A stretch of DNA of 64,000 bases, taken from Gambelia wislizenii (taxonomy: Eukaryota; Chordata; Lepidosauria; Squamata; Crotaphytidae). Within the stretch, counting starts at the first letter, position 1, and the number at the start of each line of letters is the position of its first letter. Below are positions 53,561-64,000 of the stretch, in pieces. Under the pieces are notes generated by a model that worked only from the letters and a program-made list of their open reading frames with translations, did no database searches and had not been told where the DNA came from. A program made the position numbers and the translations under genes. The stretch is from NCBI GenBank assembly GCA_030847615.1, contig JAUMIR010000002.1, positions 201,235,809-201,299,808 on the forward strand. The letters are read 5' to 3'.

Positions 53561-55000
53561 ATATAGGTACAAAAAAATAAGTTACCAGAGCATGCAAAGC
53601 AGTTTAGTTAAAGGGGAGGGGGGTCCTTCACTTTACTCCTTCTGTCCTGGCAACACAGTATCAGGAAACAGAGGTTATTTATTTTGCAAGAGCACACCCC
53701 TGATTATTGTTGCTATTGTTGTAGTGTAGCAGCATCCTAGTCAGGGCCTTAGCCTGTTTGGTAATACATTGAACCTGTAAACCGGCAGCTTGAATTTCCA
53801 CATCAGGGATGTAGTGAATCTGCTCTGCCTTTTAGTATGAACCCAAAGGAGTTGTCCAATGTGCTAAACCTCTATTGGGATGCGATGCAGAACCTTGGAT
53901 AGTGCCTTTAAACCTTGGACTAAAGCCCAGAGTGGATTCATCACTCCACTGATGCAAAAGGCACCAACCACTGCTAAAGAATTCTTGAAGGAATGCACAA
54001 CATAGAGAATAGAAGAAAGGTCCCCTTAAGAAACCTCCATATTTTCTTCAAAATGTCTCAATATTTCATTTTCATTTTTCATTCTTTAACTTAAGCATTT
54101 ATCACATCTTTGCCTTCCAAGGCCCCCAAGGCAATGTACAAAAACAGGTAAAAGTGCTCTTTAAAAACAGACCCAAAACATTTTTTGCAAACACACACAC
54201 ACACAACTAAAACAGCCAGTAAAGCTAAAGAACCAAAAAATGATACAAAACAGTGTAGTCTTGGCTACCTGCTCAGGAAGCATAGAACCAACCTGACATC
54301 CCTCAAGAGGGAGTTCCACAGCCTGAATGGTGTAACACAACAAGCCTGTGAACTTGCTAACCTAACCTCTCAGAGTGATGGGAGACACAACAGGGTTTCT
54401 TCTGAGGACCTGAAATTCCAGGCAGACCCATATGGGAGGAGGCAGTCTTTCAGATATCCTGCCCACAAGCCAGTCTTTCAGATATCCTGCCTACAAGGGT
54501 TTTGTATATTTGGCACTGGTGTAGCAGAGTCAAGGCTCATAAAGACAAAGCCCTGGGATTTTTATCACTCCTTTAGTTTCCCTGTTTCCTCTCAGTTTAG
54601 CTACAGTTCTCACAGTTGTTGCTAGAGGGGGAGGAATACATTCTCCCAGCAGCAATGCATTGTTAGGAGCTATCCCCTTCTAAGCTTTCCCCTTCAAGTT
54701 GAGCTATCCCCTTCAAGTTGAAGCATCTACTGGATGCTTCAACTTAAATGAAAAGACCAATTAGCTGTACAAAAGTCCTGTTCCACGTGGAGATGAAAAC
54801 TTTAATAGATAGCTAGATAGGCAGATAGAACAGCACAGCCACCTGTATTTTGGACTCTCCCTGTGTGTGTTGATAAATGGACTGTCATGATGAGGACCTG
54901 CACTTAAACAGTTACCACTTGATGTCACTTGACGTCAAAAACTGTACCTTCAACTGAGCAAGGAGGCAAATGCTTAAGTGGGTATGTACATTATATACTG
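53561..55000. other. Upstream intergenic sequence, nothing firm
   Basis: No gene was recognised. A short CA run lies at about 54190 and a GATA-type run at about 54810-54832. A local duplication AAGCCAGTCTTTCAGATATC/CCAGTCTTTCAGATATCC is at 54440-54490, and GAGCTATCCCCTTC is repeated near 54665-54715. Confidence 0.35.
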
Positions 55001-55224
55001 AGGCCAAATCCACACTACACAAATAATCCAACTTGAAACTGGATTATTCACCATGGTTCCTTCCTACTGAATCCTGGGATTTGTAGTTTTACAAGGTCTT
55101 TAGCCTTCTCTGCCAAAGAGTGCTGGTGCCTCACCCAGCTACAAATCATAGGCTTCCAAAGGAAGGAGCCATTGCAAATAATCCAATTTCAAACTAGATT
55201 ATATGTGTAGTGTGGATTTGGCCT
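55001..55224. mobile_element. Palindromic MITE, 224 bp
   Basis: The ends AGGCCAAATCCACACTACAC (left) and the same sequence read inward from 55224 form inverted repeats extending about 55 bp (AATAATCCAA against TATAATCTAG). The interior contains CTGGGATTTGTAGTTTTAC. It has no coding capacity; the family is a hAT-like non-autonomous type common in squamates (inference). Confidence 0.7.
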
Positions 55225-57575
55225 GAGGGATTCTGCAATTTCTGTGCAAGATTATTCTTAAATAGTGATAGACCAGCAGTTGACTGCTGCAACTGTAGCT
55301 GCAGATAGGCAACTGCAAGATGCCTATCAAATGATTATATTATTCAATATAAAAGTTTTGAAAAGAAAAGGAGAAGTAATATACTAATGAGGAGTCTTAA
55401 GGAGAAGGCAGAAGCGAGTATCTTAACAGGTTATTTATAGCTAAGTTACACCTGACACTGACTTATGTGTAGTTTTCCTCCAATATTCCCCACCCCATTC
55501 ACTTTTTAAAACAAAATGCAGCTGAAGAAGTGATAATCTTCCATGTGAGAGCATTGTGCAGACTTATTCCACATCCCTTGTCCCTCTGGCCATTGTGTCT
55601 TTTAAAATTCCCATAAGTTGCTTTACAAAAATTATGCGTTCCTGAGGGAAATATTCAGGTAATCATAGGGAGAAAGATTGGGAGTGGTACTTTCAAGAAG
55701 AAGAAAACACTCAAGAAGAAAGAGTTATGAAACCTCCAAGTTTTCCTCTTCTGTGGAACACTGCAGCATCTGCAACCACTTTTTGTAAAATAAATATGTC
55801 AGGAAAAACTGAATGCAACCTGGTGTCACATATAGCTTGGTTCTTCATGGAACCATTTGCTTCTGTTTTAGCCTCTGACTGTAATGCAAATTACATTGCA
55901 TACACTATTACATAGATAGTGGTAAGCAAATTCATTCAAATCTAACATGTACAAAAGAACTAGATTGGGGACTCCAGAAGAGGGGTTATAGAGGGGACAA
56001 GAGCACCCTCCTCCTGAGGCTGGCTTTTGTGCTCAACTCTCTGCTCTCATGAATTGCCAAAAAATGCTGTTTTGTAGGCAATATTAACTTATAAATGAGA
56101 GGGAGGGGAAGCCCATTTTCCAGAACCCAGCAACCAACTGCCCAATCCTGTTTGCTGTGCCTTCAAAGCAGAGCTTTGCTGTGAGGGAAATGGAGCTGAG
56201 CCAAGATGTGAACTTGTGTTTAGATTGGAATCAGCACTCATCTAGAAGTTGTTGGACTGCAACTCCCTGCATTCCTCACCATTGACCATTATGGCCAGAG
56301 CTGATGGGACTTGCAGTCCAACAACATCTGGAGGGCTACATGATTCTCACCACTGGTGTTGAATGAAAGAGAAAGAGGGGAATTTGTGGTTGAGAATAAA
56401 GAGGCTACGGTAGTTCTTTTCTAGAACTAGGAGGTATTACTTTTTAGGACTACAGTTTCCAGAATCACCTTGCCAGGATTTGTCTAATTTCTATTCCCTG
56501 ACTATAATATTCATGAATTTTCACTACACTTGGGGTCCCTTGTTAGTTTAATGTTTAATGTTTAGTTTAATATTGGATAGCCTTGAAGTTAACCCCACCC
56601 TTTAAAACATTTCAAGTATATGAGATATTGTTGTTGCCTTCCACAAGGCAAATTCAAAGATTTAATTAGGGGGACAGCTTGGGGTTGTCTAAATAGTGAA
56701 AATAATCCTTGTAGAATTTGAGGGGAAGACATGTTATCTTAATGGCAACCTGCAGTGATTCGCAATATTCAGAAGGAAGGGGCCAAAAACTGCTATATAC
56801 TGTGCACTAGGAGACTTTGCAGTTTTCTGTGAAGTTTTTTAAATACTGCATGGGGAATGTGCATTCCTGCTCATTGGGACCAGCAGTTGATTCACTTTCC
56901 CATAGGACAGGAAGCACGAAGCTGATTGGCCAGGGCTTCCTAACAGGGCAAACACCCACCGCCACCATGTTGAATTTTTGTCTTAGTGAGCGATCACTAA
57001 AGCAGTAAAACAGGGTGGGTTTTTTTGTTTTGATGTCCTTTGAAATAAAAATATCACTCTATCACTTCAGCGCACCTTAGATATCCATGTTTCTTTTTTT
57101 AAAAAAAAAGTTTGGCCATAGCTAAGCACTAATGTGAGTAAATCACTCATGGCTGCCATGTGGCATGTGAAGCTTCTGGGGGCAAAAACACCATTAAGAC
57201 AAGTTGCTGCTGCTGTGAAATGCCATTAATGCGAGGTACTCCACCACCACCTGCCATAGATGGTGTAATGTAGAAATGAACAAGTTGCCTGGTTCAGATG
57301 GCTTTCTTGCAAAATTGTATTAAATGTTTCAGAATTCTTCCTTAATCCCTCTGAAAATTTAATGAGTATTTGAAATCAGTTATACTTTCTGATTCTTGGA
57401 TACTCAAATTATCCTAATTTGTAAGGCATGCAAAGAACCCACTGACTTACATCACCCAACATCTCTTTGTGAATTGGGGTTTTATCACCTTATTTTCTGA
57501 CTGACTTAAGCACATTAAAAAGTCAAATACATCCCAATCAAGTTTGGTTTATAATTGGATGCATATTTTCTCACA
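55225..57575. other. Intergenic sequence with one MITE
   Basis: No gene was recognised. Apart from the MITE at 56240-56345, nothing stands out on either strand. Confidence 0.35.
56240..56345. repeat. Palindromic MITE
   Basis: GTTGTTGGACTGCAACTCCC on the left and GGACTTGCAGTCCAACAACA on the right are inverted copies. This is the best copy of this family in the window. Confidence 0.6.
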
Positions 57576-57680
57576 GAATCATAGAATCTTCGAGTTGGAA
57601 GAGACCACAAGGGCCATCTAGTCCAACACCCTGCCATGCATGAATGCACAACTAAAACACTCCTTGAAAGATGGCACTTT
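57576..57680 (-). mobile_element. CR1 LINE 3' fragment
   Basis: AGAATCATAGAATCTTCGAG, then GGAAGAGACCACAAGGGCC, is the reversed CR1 3' end; only about 105 bp are retained. Confidence 0.85.
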
Positions 57681-57894
57681 GACCCTATAGATCTGAGTCC
57701 AATAACACAAGAGTAAGGAGTGGGCTGCATCCTATAACTCTGCTCCCTGGCATTGTACATATAATGTAAGTCCTCTTCCCACAGACACTTTGGGCCCTTT
57801 CACACTATATGATGATATAGCACTATGATTCCACTTTAACGGCCATGGCTGCCTCCTATGGAATTCTGGGATTGGCAATTTGGTCAGAGGAAGT

Positions 57895-58778
57895 ACCGTA
57901 TGTTCCTGCGTATAAGACTGCTTTTTAACACTTGAAAATCTCCTCAAAAGTGGGGGGGGTCTTCTTATATACCCAGCAGATCTTTTCCCTTGCTGTGAGA
58001 ATGACTGCCTTGTCTTTGAAGTGTTAAATCGCCTGGGCAGTTTTCCCAGCAGATCCTTCCCCCTGCTTTGAGAATGACTGCCTTGCCTTTGAAGTGTTAA
58101 ATTGCCCTCCATTTAGCTCAGGAGAGAATATAAGCAGTCCCTTTTAAAATGATGTTTCTTTTCAGCACAAGTTAGCCTAAGATTAGAATTTCTGGATTCA
58201 AACTTATCAGTCTGCATCAAGTTTTGTCTATGATGAAATTCTCTTATATGAATAAAAGCTTCTGGCAGAGTTAAATCATTCTTTAATTGCAAGGTATTTA
58301 TTATGGGATTGTATTTTGGTAAACTTGCCAGGAAGATTCCCATTTGCATAGGTTTGGGGATTTCCTCTCCAATTCATTATCCACTGATGCAAGTCTGCAA
58401 GTCTTGCCAATGTGGCTCTAAAATCATTAATGTGCTCATTCAAAAATTTAGGATTTGATAGCTTCATATTAGCTAACTTCATTATTAATGCAACCTTACT
58501 TTCCAAAGATTGAACACCACAGAGATTTTTCAAAGTATCCCATGCTTTTTTTAAGCTGTTCTCAGTCTTTAATTTCACAGACTATTCCATAATCTACAGC
58601 CACTGAGCTGGCTGGCTTGAGGGGGGCAGGCTTTCCAGCCGGGTGTCTGGCTGGATGGGGGGAGGGGCAAACTCTATATTTTAACTTAAATATTGGGGGG
58701 TCGTCTTATACGCCCAGTCGTCTTATACGCCGGGGTCGTCTTATACACCCAGTCTTCTTACGCCGGAATATACGGTAT
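57895..58778. mobile_element. DNA transposon with TACCGTAT...GTATAAGAC ends, carrying a copia relic
   Basis: Ends TACCGTATGTTCCTGCGTAT on the left and, read inward from the right, TACCGTATATTCCGGCGTA. Near the right end a GTCGTCTTATACGCC motif is tandemly repeated (about 58700-58750). The superfamily is not certain. A copia-type gag fragment lies within it. Confidence 0.6.
58113..58578 (-). pseudogene. Ty1/copia gag relic
   Basis: Minus-strand frames encode LKKAWDTLKNLCGVQS, LMKLANMKLS-like and INDFRATLARLADLHQW (58276-58578). Then, after a frame change, LASLPKYNPIINTLQLKN, AFIHIREFHHRQ and CAEKKHHFKRDC, a degraded zinc knuckle (58113-58349). This is the UBN2-type copia gag layout. No LTRs or pol were found nearby. 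Whether it was captured by the surrounding transposon or inserted into it is undecided. Confidence 0.7.
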
Positions 58779-59544
58779 TTGGCTGTGAAATCCCAAGGCT
58801 ACTCCTTAAACTGCCAGTACCAGAATTACATAGGATGGAACGTGGCAGTTAAAGTGGAATTATGGTGCTATATTTGTGTACTGTGAAATGGTCCCAGGTG
58901 TCCAGGTTTATAGCATGAACATCTGTTAAAGAGAGCCCTACACCCAAATAGGTACCACTGCATGTGATGCAGCTCTGTCCCTCATGCTCATGTTACTTTA
59001 ATTGGATTAACGAATTTCCAAACATAGCCAAAAACCACACTTAATATAACTCATAAATATGACAAGAAGAAAGAGACAGGGATTCATTTTTCTTGGTGCT
59101 GAAACATCTTCAGATTAAACTGAATGTCAGTTTTAAATTTAGAACCCCAGAGTGCTTTGAATTTGGAATGTTAAAAAGGAAAAGTAAACTATCACAGAAG
59201 TTAACAGTCATAATTCAGAAGCAATACATTTGTAGCAAGGAACCAGACAAAGTTGCCTACTCTCTCCACAATTATTCACAGTTTGCATAAAAGCTTTTTC
59301 ACTTCTAATGAGGCCCCATAAAAAGATTATTAAAATAATATTTTCTTGGTTTGAAAGCAGCACACAGATCACAATTTCCTGCTTCAGAAATCATGGGAAA
59401 CTGCAATTCAGTCAACTACACTATCTTCTTAGATGCTGATTATGGAAAGAAAAAGGAGGAAAAGAAAGGTTGAAGAAGGAGTACAGGACACATGGCTTAT
59501 TCTCAGTTCAGTGTGTGTGTGTGCGCGTGCGGGGGTGTATGTGT

Positions 59545-59760
59545 GCACGTGTGCTTTCTTATGGCGACTCCATAAGTTTCATAAGGTTTACTTAGGCAAG
59601 CAATACTCAGAGGTGGTGCACCATTGCCTTCCTCTGAAATGTAGCCTACAGCTCCTGGGGTTCATTGGCATTCTCCCATCCAAGTATTAACCAGGGCTGA
59701 CCCTGCTTAGCTTCCAAAACCAGATGGGATCTTGGTGCCTTTAGGGTATACACACCATGG
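59545..59760 (-). mobile_element. 5S-rRNA-derived SINE
   Basis: The best 5S match in the window. On the minus strand about 59640-59755 reads GGCACCAAGATCCCATCTGG, GGAAGCTAAGCAGGGTCAGC and CTGGTTAATACTTGGATGGG, then the SINE body down to 59545. The 5S box A/C-type promoter text is largely kept. Confidence 0.82.
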
Positions 59761-61050
59761 TTAATTGAACTGAGATTGTTATGCCTTAATTTGGGGCATA
59801 ATCTTAACATTCTACACAAAAGGGCTGTGCTGATAATATGTTATTTTGGGCTAATTCTGAAGCATTAATTCAAATAAATATTTACAATGTTTGTTAACAA
59901 TGACTGTTAAAACAGATGACAAGAAAAATGATATTTGGGAGATTAATATGGAGGACACTACTCAAATTTCTGTTTTGCAGTATGGTGATCTTGTACAGTT
60001 TGAAAATCCTTTAAAATATTTTTTTTTCTTATATCCTGTACTGACATTGATTTTTTTCACTCCAAATCAATACAAAAATGTCATTGCAAACAAAAGTGAC
60101 AACAATAACCATAACAATAATAATCATGTTCCAGGAGAATTTCTGCCTTAAAGATTTAGCAGGCACGAGCTGCCAAGGGGGGTGAGAAGCCTTTTTGCTG
60201 TTGAAAGCTATATGACCTCAGGGATATAGGGAATAGCCGTCTGGGTTGGGGATTCTGGGAGTCATAGCCCAAGAAGTAACTTCCCCAGGCTCTTCTCTTC
60301 CATGGGCTGGGTAAAGAGCTTTCAGGAGTCTCTTTTCTTCTATGTGTGAAGACAGAGCCAGTGATGGAAGGGACAGGCTCATGTGCTCTCGCTCATTGAG
60401 TGTTTACACAGCACATATTTAGAACACTTAACTTGGACTTAAATACTTTCTGTACACTCATCAGGTATGCAAAATTATATGAATTCCTTAAAAAGTGGCA
60501 CAATGAGGGTGAAGTTTAGCAGCCGGAATGATGAGGATATAAGAGTGTTGGATCTTGAGTGATAAATTAATGAGCCTGCCTGAACACTATTTGTAAAACC
60601 CTAGAGGTGGAAATTAGGCTCATGCCATGAGGTTAAAAACAACAACACCCAACCCTGCACTATACAGGAAAGTTTCAAGACAAAGGAAAAGGGAAAGAAC
60701 AGGCTTTCCCCCTTTCATTCTTCAGAAATCTGCCCCTCCTTAAATATAAACCACCAAAGTACTCACTTTGGTGTGGCAACCAACCTTAAATCTTCAAAGC
60801 CAGTCCAAGACATTTTGTTACCTAAGGTAGATCAGTCAACATAGCCCTGCTTTTAATACATTTTTGACATCCAAGGCAGAAAATTCCCCAAGACTCATTC
60901 CCTACTCCCTCACAATAAAAACACAACAACTATCAAAGAAATAATTTAATAGTTTGCTATATGACATAGCATCCAAAATCAGCAGCCTAAGATGGCTGTC
61001 TCACTCTTACTAATGGGTGGGACCTGCCCTACAAACCTGAGCCTTTTAGC
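59761..61050. other. Intergenic sequence, nothing recognised
   Basis: No gene or clear repeat was recognised, apart from short AT-rich and AAT-type simple stretches near 60095-60125. Confidence 0.35.
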
Positions 61051-61120
61051 AGAATAGATAGATAGATACACACACACATTATAAATAGATAGATAGACAG
61101 ACAGACAGATACACACAAAT

Positions 61121-61151
<31 letters not shown>

Positions 61152-61152
61152 G
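61050..61152 (+). repeat. Compound GATA/GACA/CA microsatellite
   Basis: Alternating (GATA)n, (GACA)n and (CA)n runs between about 61050 and 61152. Confidence 0.92.
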
Positions 61153-61657
61153 AAAGAGGATAGTGGGTTTTTTTTAGAAAGTGGACTTTATTTCTGAAAT
61201 TTTAGATGCATAAATTATAAGACTTGGGAAGTATCTGGAAGGGGATTCAAACATTTTATCCATGACCTCTGCTGATCTGATAATCCTATAGTTCTCCTTT
61301 TCATTTCTTGGCTACCTCTGGAAATGTATTCCTTTCTCTTTTTTTCACCTGAGTTCAAGGACAGATCAAATGCACAAAGGTGTGTGTGTGTTCCTGCACT
61401 CCTGCTTTCTGGTTTGCAGTCCACTAGAATCCTACTATTAAAATGGCAGTGACATTTCATATTAATAAAAGGTGGTGGAGATTTCATCACATAATTTGGC
61501 CACTTGAAGCAGTGCTACTCAGAGTGGTGGTCCATTGTCGGATGCTAGTTCATGATCCATCAGTTGTGGGTCCCTGGGAAGTTTCCATGAAAGATAAACA
61601 TTTTCCCAAGGCCACAAATATGGTACTGTTCCCTAGCTAACTCACTCAGGAAAAAAA

Positions 61658-61823
61658 TCATAGAATCATAGAGTTGGAAGAGACCACAAGGGCCATCTAA
61701 ATCCAACCCCCCTGCCATGCAAGAATATCCAATCAAAGCACTCCCAACAGATGGCCATCCAGCCTCTAAAGGAGACTCCACTACACTCTGAGGCAGCACA
61801 TTCCACTGCCAAACAGCTCTTAT
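61658..61823 (-). mobile_element. CR1 LINE 3' fragment, target of the copia insertion
   Basis: ATCATAGAATCATAGAGTTGG to CCAAACAGCTCTTAT is a reversed CR1 3' end. It stops exactly where the copia LTR begins. Confidence 0.87.
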
Positions 61824-62228
61824 TGTCAGGAGTTAGAGACTAAACTCCATTATAAAATGGCCAAACAACTGCAGAACCATGCTGAATCATAATGGCTGAC
61901 TGTATGAACTACCAAGTCATGCCTAGTCAGGCCACTAGAGGGCATTGTCCTGTAGATGTATCTGTAAAAGAGCTCAGAACAGGGCTCACTTCCTCCTCTC
62001 TTCTCCTCCTGTGAATGCTGAGGCCTGGTGAAGCAGTTTCTTCTTCAATTGTAAATATTTGTATATACTGTATTGCAACTGTTTCACTTTGAAGATAAAA
62101 GTGCCTCCTGCTTATTTGGACGTCAAACACTCTGTGTGTGCATATTCTTGGGAACGGGTTGCTACTGAGTCTGCTGAGATAGTTTTTTGGCTTCTGCTGG
62201 GGATTGAGTGTCCTATCATCCACTGACA
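61824..62228 (+). repeat. 5' LTR of a Ty1/copia element
   Basis: About 405 bp bounded by TGTCAG (61824-61829) and CTGACA (62223-62228), perfect inverted termini, followed 2 bp later by the primer site. It has a TATATACTGTA TATA-like stretch near 62053. The left edge is slightly ambiguous because the CR1 consensus at that point also reads TGTCAGGA. Confidence 0.75.
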
Positions 62229-62230
62229 GC

Positions 62231-62245
62231 GGTTATGGGCCCAGC
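62231..62245 (+). promoter_or_regulatory. Primer-binding site, tRNA-iMet internal type
   Basis: GGTTATGGGCCCAGC is the exact complement of the anticodon-arm region of vertebrate initiator tRNA-Met. Copia-type elements are primed by a half-tRNA cut there, unlike most retroviruses, which use the tRNA 3' end. Confidence 0.85.
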
Positions 62246-62439
62246 TGATTGATCTCAAGATTAGATAAGGTGCACCCAGAAAAATTCCCAGAAACTCTTT
62301 TGTTTTGAGTCTTTTTGGCTAGTTGGCTGAGAAACAGTTAAGTTTCAGCTAGGCCCTGTAATATCTTCAAGTGTTCAAGCTGAAGTGTTGCCAGCTGCCA
62401 GCTGTTTGTGTTTTCATAGCTGGAAACTCAATTAACAGA

Positions 62440-63406
62440 ATGGCAGATAATAGTCTTGTCCACTTTGAAAAGCTGGCTGATGGAAATTATTCAGCATGGA
62501 GTTTATACATGGAGGCTTTATTAATTAAGGACAATTTGTGGCATGTTTTAGAGAATGAAAGTGTGATCCCAGAGGGTTCAGAAGATGAAATAGCAGCATT
62601 CAGACTAGCAGACCAGAAAACTAGAGCTGAAATTCTCTTATCGCTCAGCCCCTCCCAGTTAATACACGTGGCCCCAGCAAAGACAGCTTTGGACAGCTTT
62701 GAAAACGGTTCATCAGAATTCGTCCTGCCTCTCAAAGATGATATGGACTAAGAGACATTATAACACAAAGCTGTCTACTGGAGGCTGCATGAAAGCCCAT
62801 TTGAAGGAAATGAGGCAGCTTTTTCAAGAGGTGGCCAATAGAGGGGTGGGCATTCCAGAAGCTCATAAGTGTTTTATTTTATTGGGCAGTTTGCCAAAGG
62901 AATGGAATTTCCTAATGTACAGTCTGCAGACTGCCAGGGAGAGTGATTTGTCTGTAGACCTGGTAGCTGGGCGTATTCTGGAAGAGGTCCAACGCAAGCA
63001 ATTTGATTCCTGGATGGAAGGGAATAAACAGCCACAAATTACCAGACGTAATCAGGAGAGCACTGAAACAAAGGCAACTGTGGAGGAGGGAGCCTGCAGC
63101 TATGTGAAACGCTGTTTCAGATGCAAAAAGCCTGGACATTTTAAGAAGGACTGTAAGATGCCTGCACCAGATAGGAGGGGTGCATCCTCTCAGGCTGCAA
63201 GCCATGCCTTCGTAGCACAGCACCATCCTGATGGTACTGAGGAAAGAAGTTGGTTACTTGATAGTGGGGCCACACACAATATGGTTAATGATATACAGTT
63301 GTTAAGCCATATTAAAAATGCTTCAATAACCAATATTATCCTTGCAGATTGTGCTCCCAGCAAGGTACAGAAAATGGGCACTTCATATTGTGCCATCTTT
63401 TGGTAA
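62440..63406 (+). pseudogene. copia gag and protease region, frameshifted
   Basis: The frame from ATG 62440 (MADNSLVHFEKL, NYSAWSLYMEALL) is open to a stop at 62751, but the homology moves to the next frame near 62700-62760. There it runs on to 63406 with FILLGSLPKEW, the zinc knuckle CFRCKKPGHFKKDC and the protease motif LLDSGAT. The protease Asp and the CCHC residues are intact, so the gag/protease decay is limited to a frameshift plus another near 63400. Confidence 0.82.
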
Positions 63407-64000
63407 AGATTTTGAAAATATGTTATGTGTTAACAAACTAGAGAATTGTATATTAAGTGTGTCCCAAATGACTACTGATGGTTATAAAGCGATATTTGAG
63501 CGGGAACACTGTACAGTAACAGAAAGGCATAACATGAATAATGTCTGTACAAAAGGGATAAAGAAACATGGGTTGTATTACATGTTGCCTAAAGGGAAGG
63601 TGGCAAAAGTGAACCCTGCAGACAATGTGCCCCTGCATTCATTACTAGCACAGGCTAATGGGTCATGCTAGATACAAAGGGTTAAAGGAGCTAGCAAAAG
63701 TGTGCCCTGGTTTAAGCATGATACACTACCCAAGGTTCTTAGAATGTACAGTGTGCAGGAAAGTTAAGGTGAAGGCTTTCCCTATTGCCAAAAAGACCCA
63801 ATGTGTCACCAACAGACCCTCTGAGATTGTCCATGCTGACTTGGCAGGCCCCTATAAGCCCACTGAAGGGGGTAACCAATACTTGTGATAGTGGACAGAC
63901 ACACTAGGTACACCTACGTCTACTTACTGAAGGAGAAAAATCAGGCTGCAGGCAGCTTCCACAAGTGGGTAAACGCGGTGGAACATGAATGTACTTCTCA
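63342..64000 (+). pseudogene. copia protease end and integrase region, partial
   Basis: The frame 63342-63671 continues the polyprotein (ENCILSVSQMTTDGYKAIF, then HGLYYMLPKGK). The frame from 63658 carries the integrase zinc-binding HARYKGLKELAK, CTVCRKVKVKAFP and the core start EIVHADLAGPY with the first catalytic Asp. A stop lies at about 63886, after which RYTYVYLLKEK continues in another frame to the window end. Confidence 0.8.

Larger units (their letters stand above)
57790..58905. mobile_element. MITE split by a second DNA transposon
   Basis: Outer halves at 57790-57894 (GGGCCCTTTCACACTATATG, ATTCCACTTTAACGGCC) and 58779-58905 (read inward GGGACCATTTCACAGTACAC, ATTCCACTTTAACTGCC) are the two arms of one palindromic MITE. 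It is interrupted by a transposon at 57895-58778. Confidence 0.65.
62231..64000 (+). mobile_element. Ty1/copia retrotransposon internal region, cut by the window edge
   Basis: Order: primer site, gag from ATG 62440, zinc knuckle (about 63113-63154), aspartic protease (about 63254-63276), then the integrase zinc-binding region and core start (63658 on). Protease followed directly by integrase is the copia (not gypsy) order. Frame breaks are noted in the separate entries. Reverse transcriptase, RNase H and the 3' LTR lie beyond the window. Confidence 0.85.

Noticed and set aside
59545..59760. Possible functional 5S rRNA gene
   Set aside because: Only part of the molecule matches, with many substitutions, and it is continuous with a SINE body repeated elsewhere in the window.

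Overview
The window is vertebrate nuclear DNA, most likely from a squamate reptile (lizard or snake). The clues are one intron-rich vertebrate gene plus a repeat community of CR1 (3' ends made of ATTCTATG-type octamers), BovB/RTE, L2-like LINEs, 5S-rRNA-derived SINEs, DIRS, Penelope-like and Ty1/copia elements. No bacterial-type genes, CRISPR arrays or operons are present.

The only host protein-coding gene I can support is SLC16A3 (monocarboxylate transporter 4, MCT4) on the minus strand. It has four coding exons: 41612-41834, 38499-38642, 20373-21140 and 17064-17329. All junctions are GT-AG and in phase, giving 1401 nt (466 codons plus stop). A CpG-rich block at about 51.1-53.6 kb holds a likely untranslated first exon, with a donor at 53322-53323, and other possible first-exon donors. 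A long repeat-poor stretch at 11.9-17.06 kb may be its 3' UTR. The left 5 kb has no convincing coding sequence and looks like the 3' UTR of a convergent plus-strand gene; CSNK1D would be expected by synteny with human, but this is unproven.

The introns are dominated by nested mobile elements. Intron 3 (21141-38498) holds an old DIRS tyrosine-recombinase retrotransposon (22431-38050). It was later hit by a twin-primed LINE with a perfect 12-bp target duplication, a 414-bp insert with a perfect 15-bp duplication, a second younger DIRS (26039-32305), CR1 copies and an LTR-like fragment. Both DIRS elements keep the inverted terminal repeats and the internal complementary region that define the family. 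Intron 1 holds a palindromic Penelope-like insertion inside a BovB tail, and a promoter-like island at 45.6-46.2 kb. Intron 2 holds a Tigger-like MITE filled with tandem hairpin units.

Upstream of the gene (53.6-64 kb) are MITEs, a copia gag relic inside a nested DNA-transposon pair, and the 5' half of a Ty1/copia element running off the right edge, with LTR and a tRNA-iMet-type primer site. Downstream of the gene (5.1-11.9 kb) is a LINE flanked by 97-100-bp direct repeats. Its copy and the twin-primed copy share an Ala-Ala replacement of the reverse-transcriptase catalytic Asp pair.
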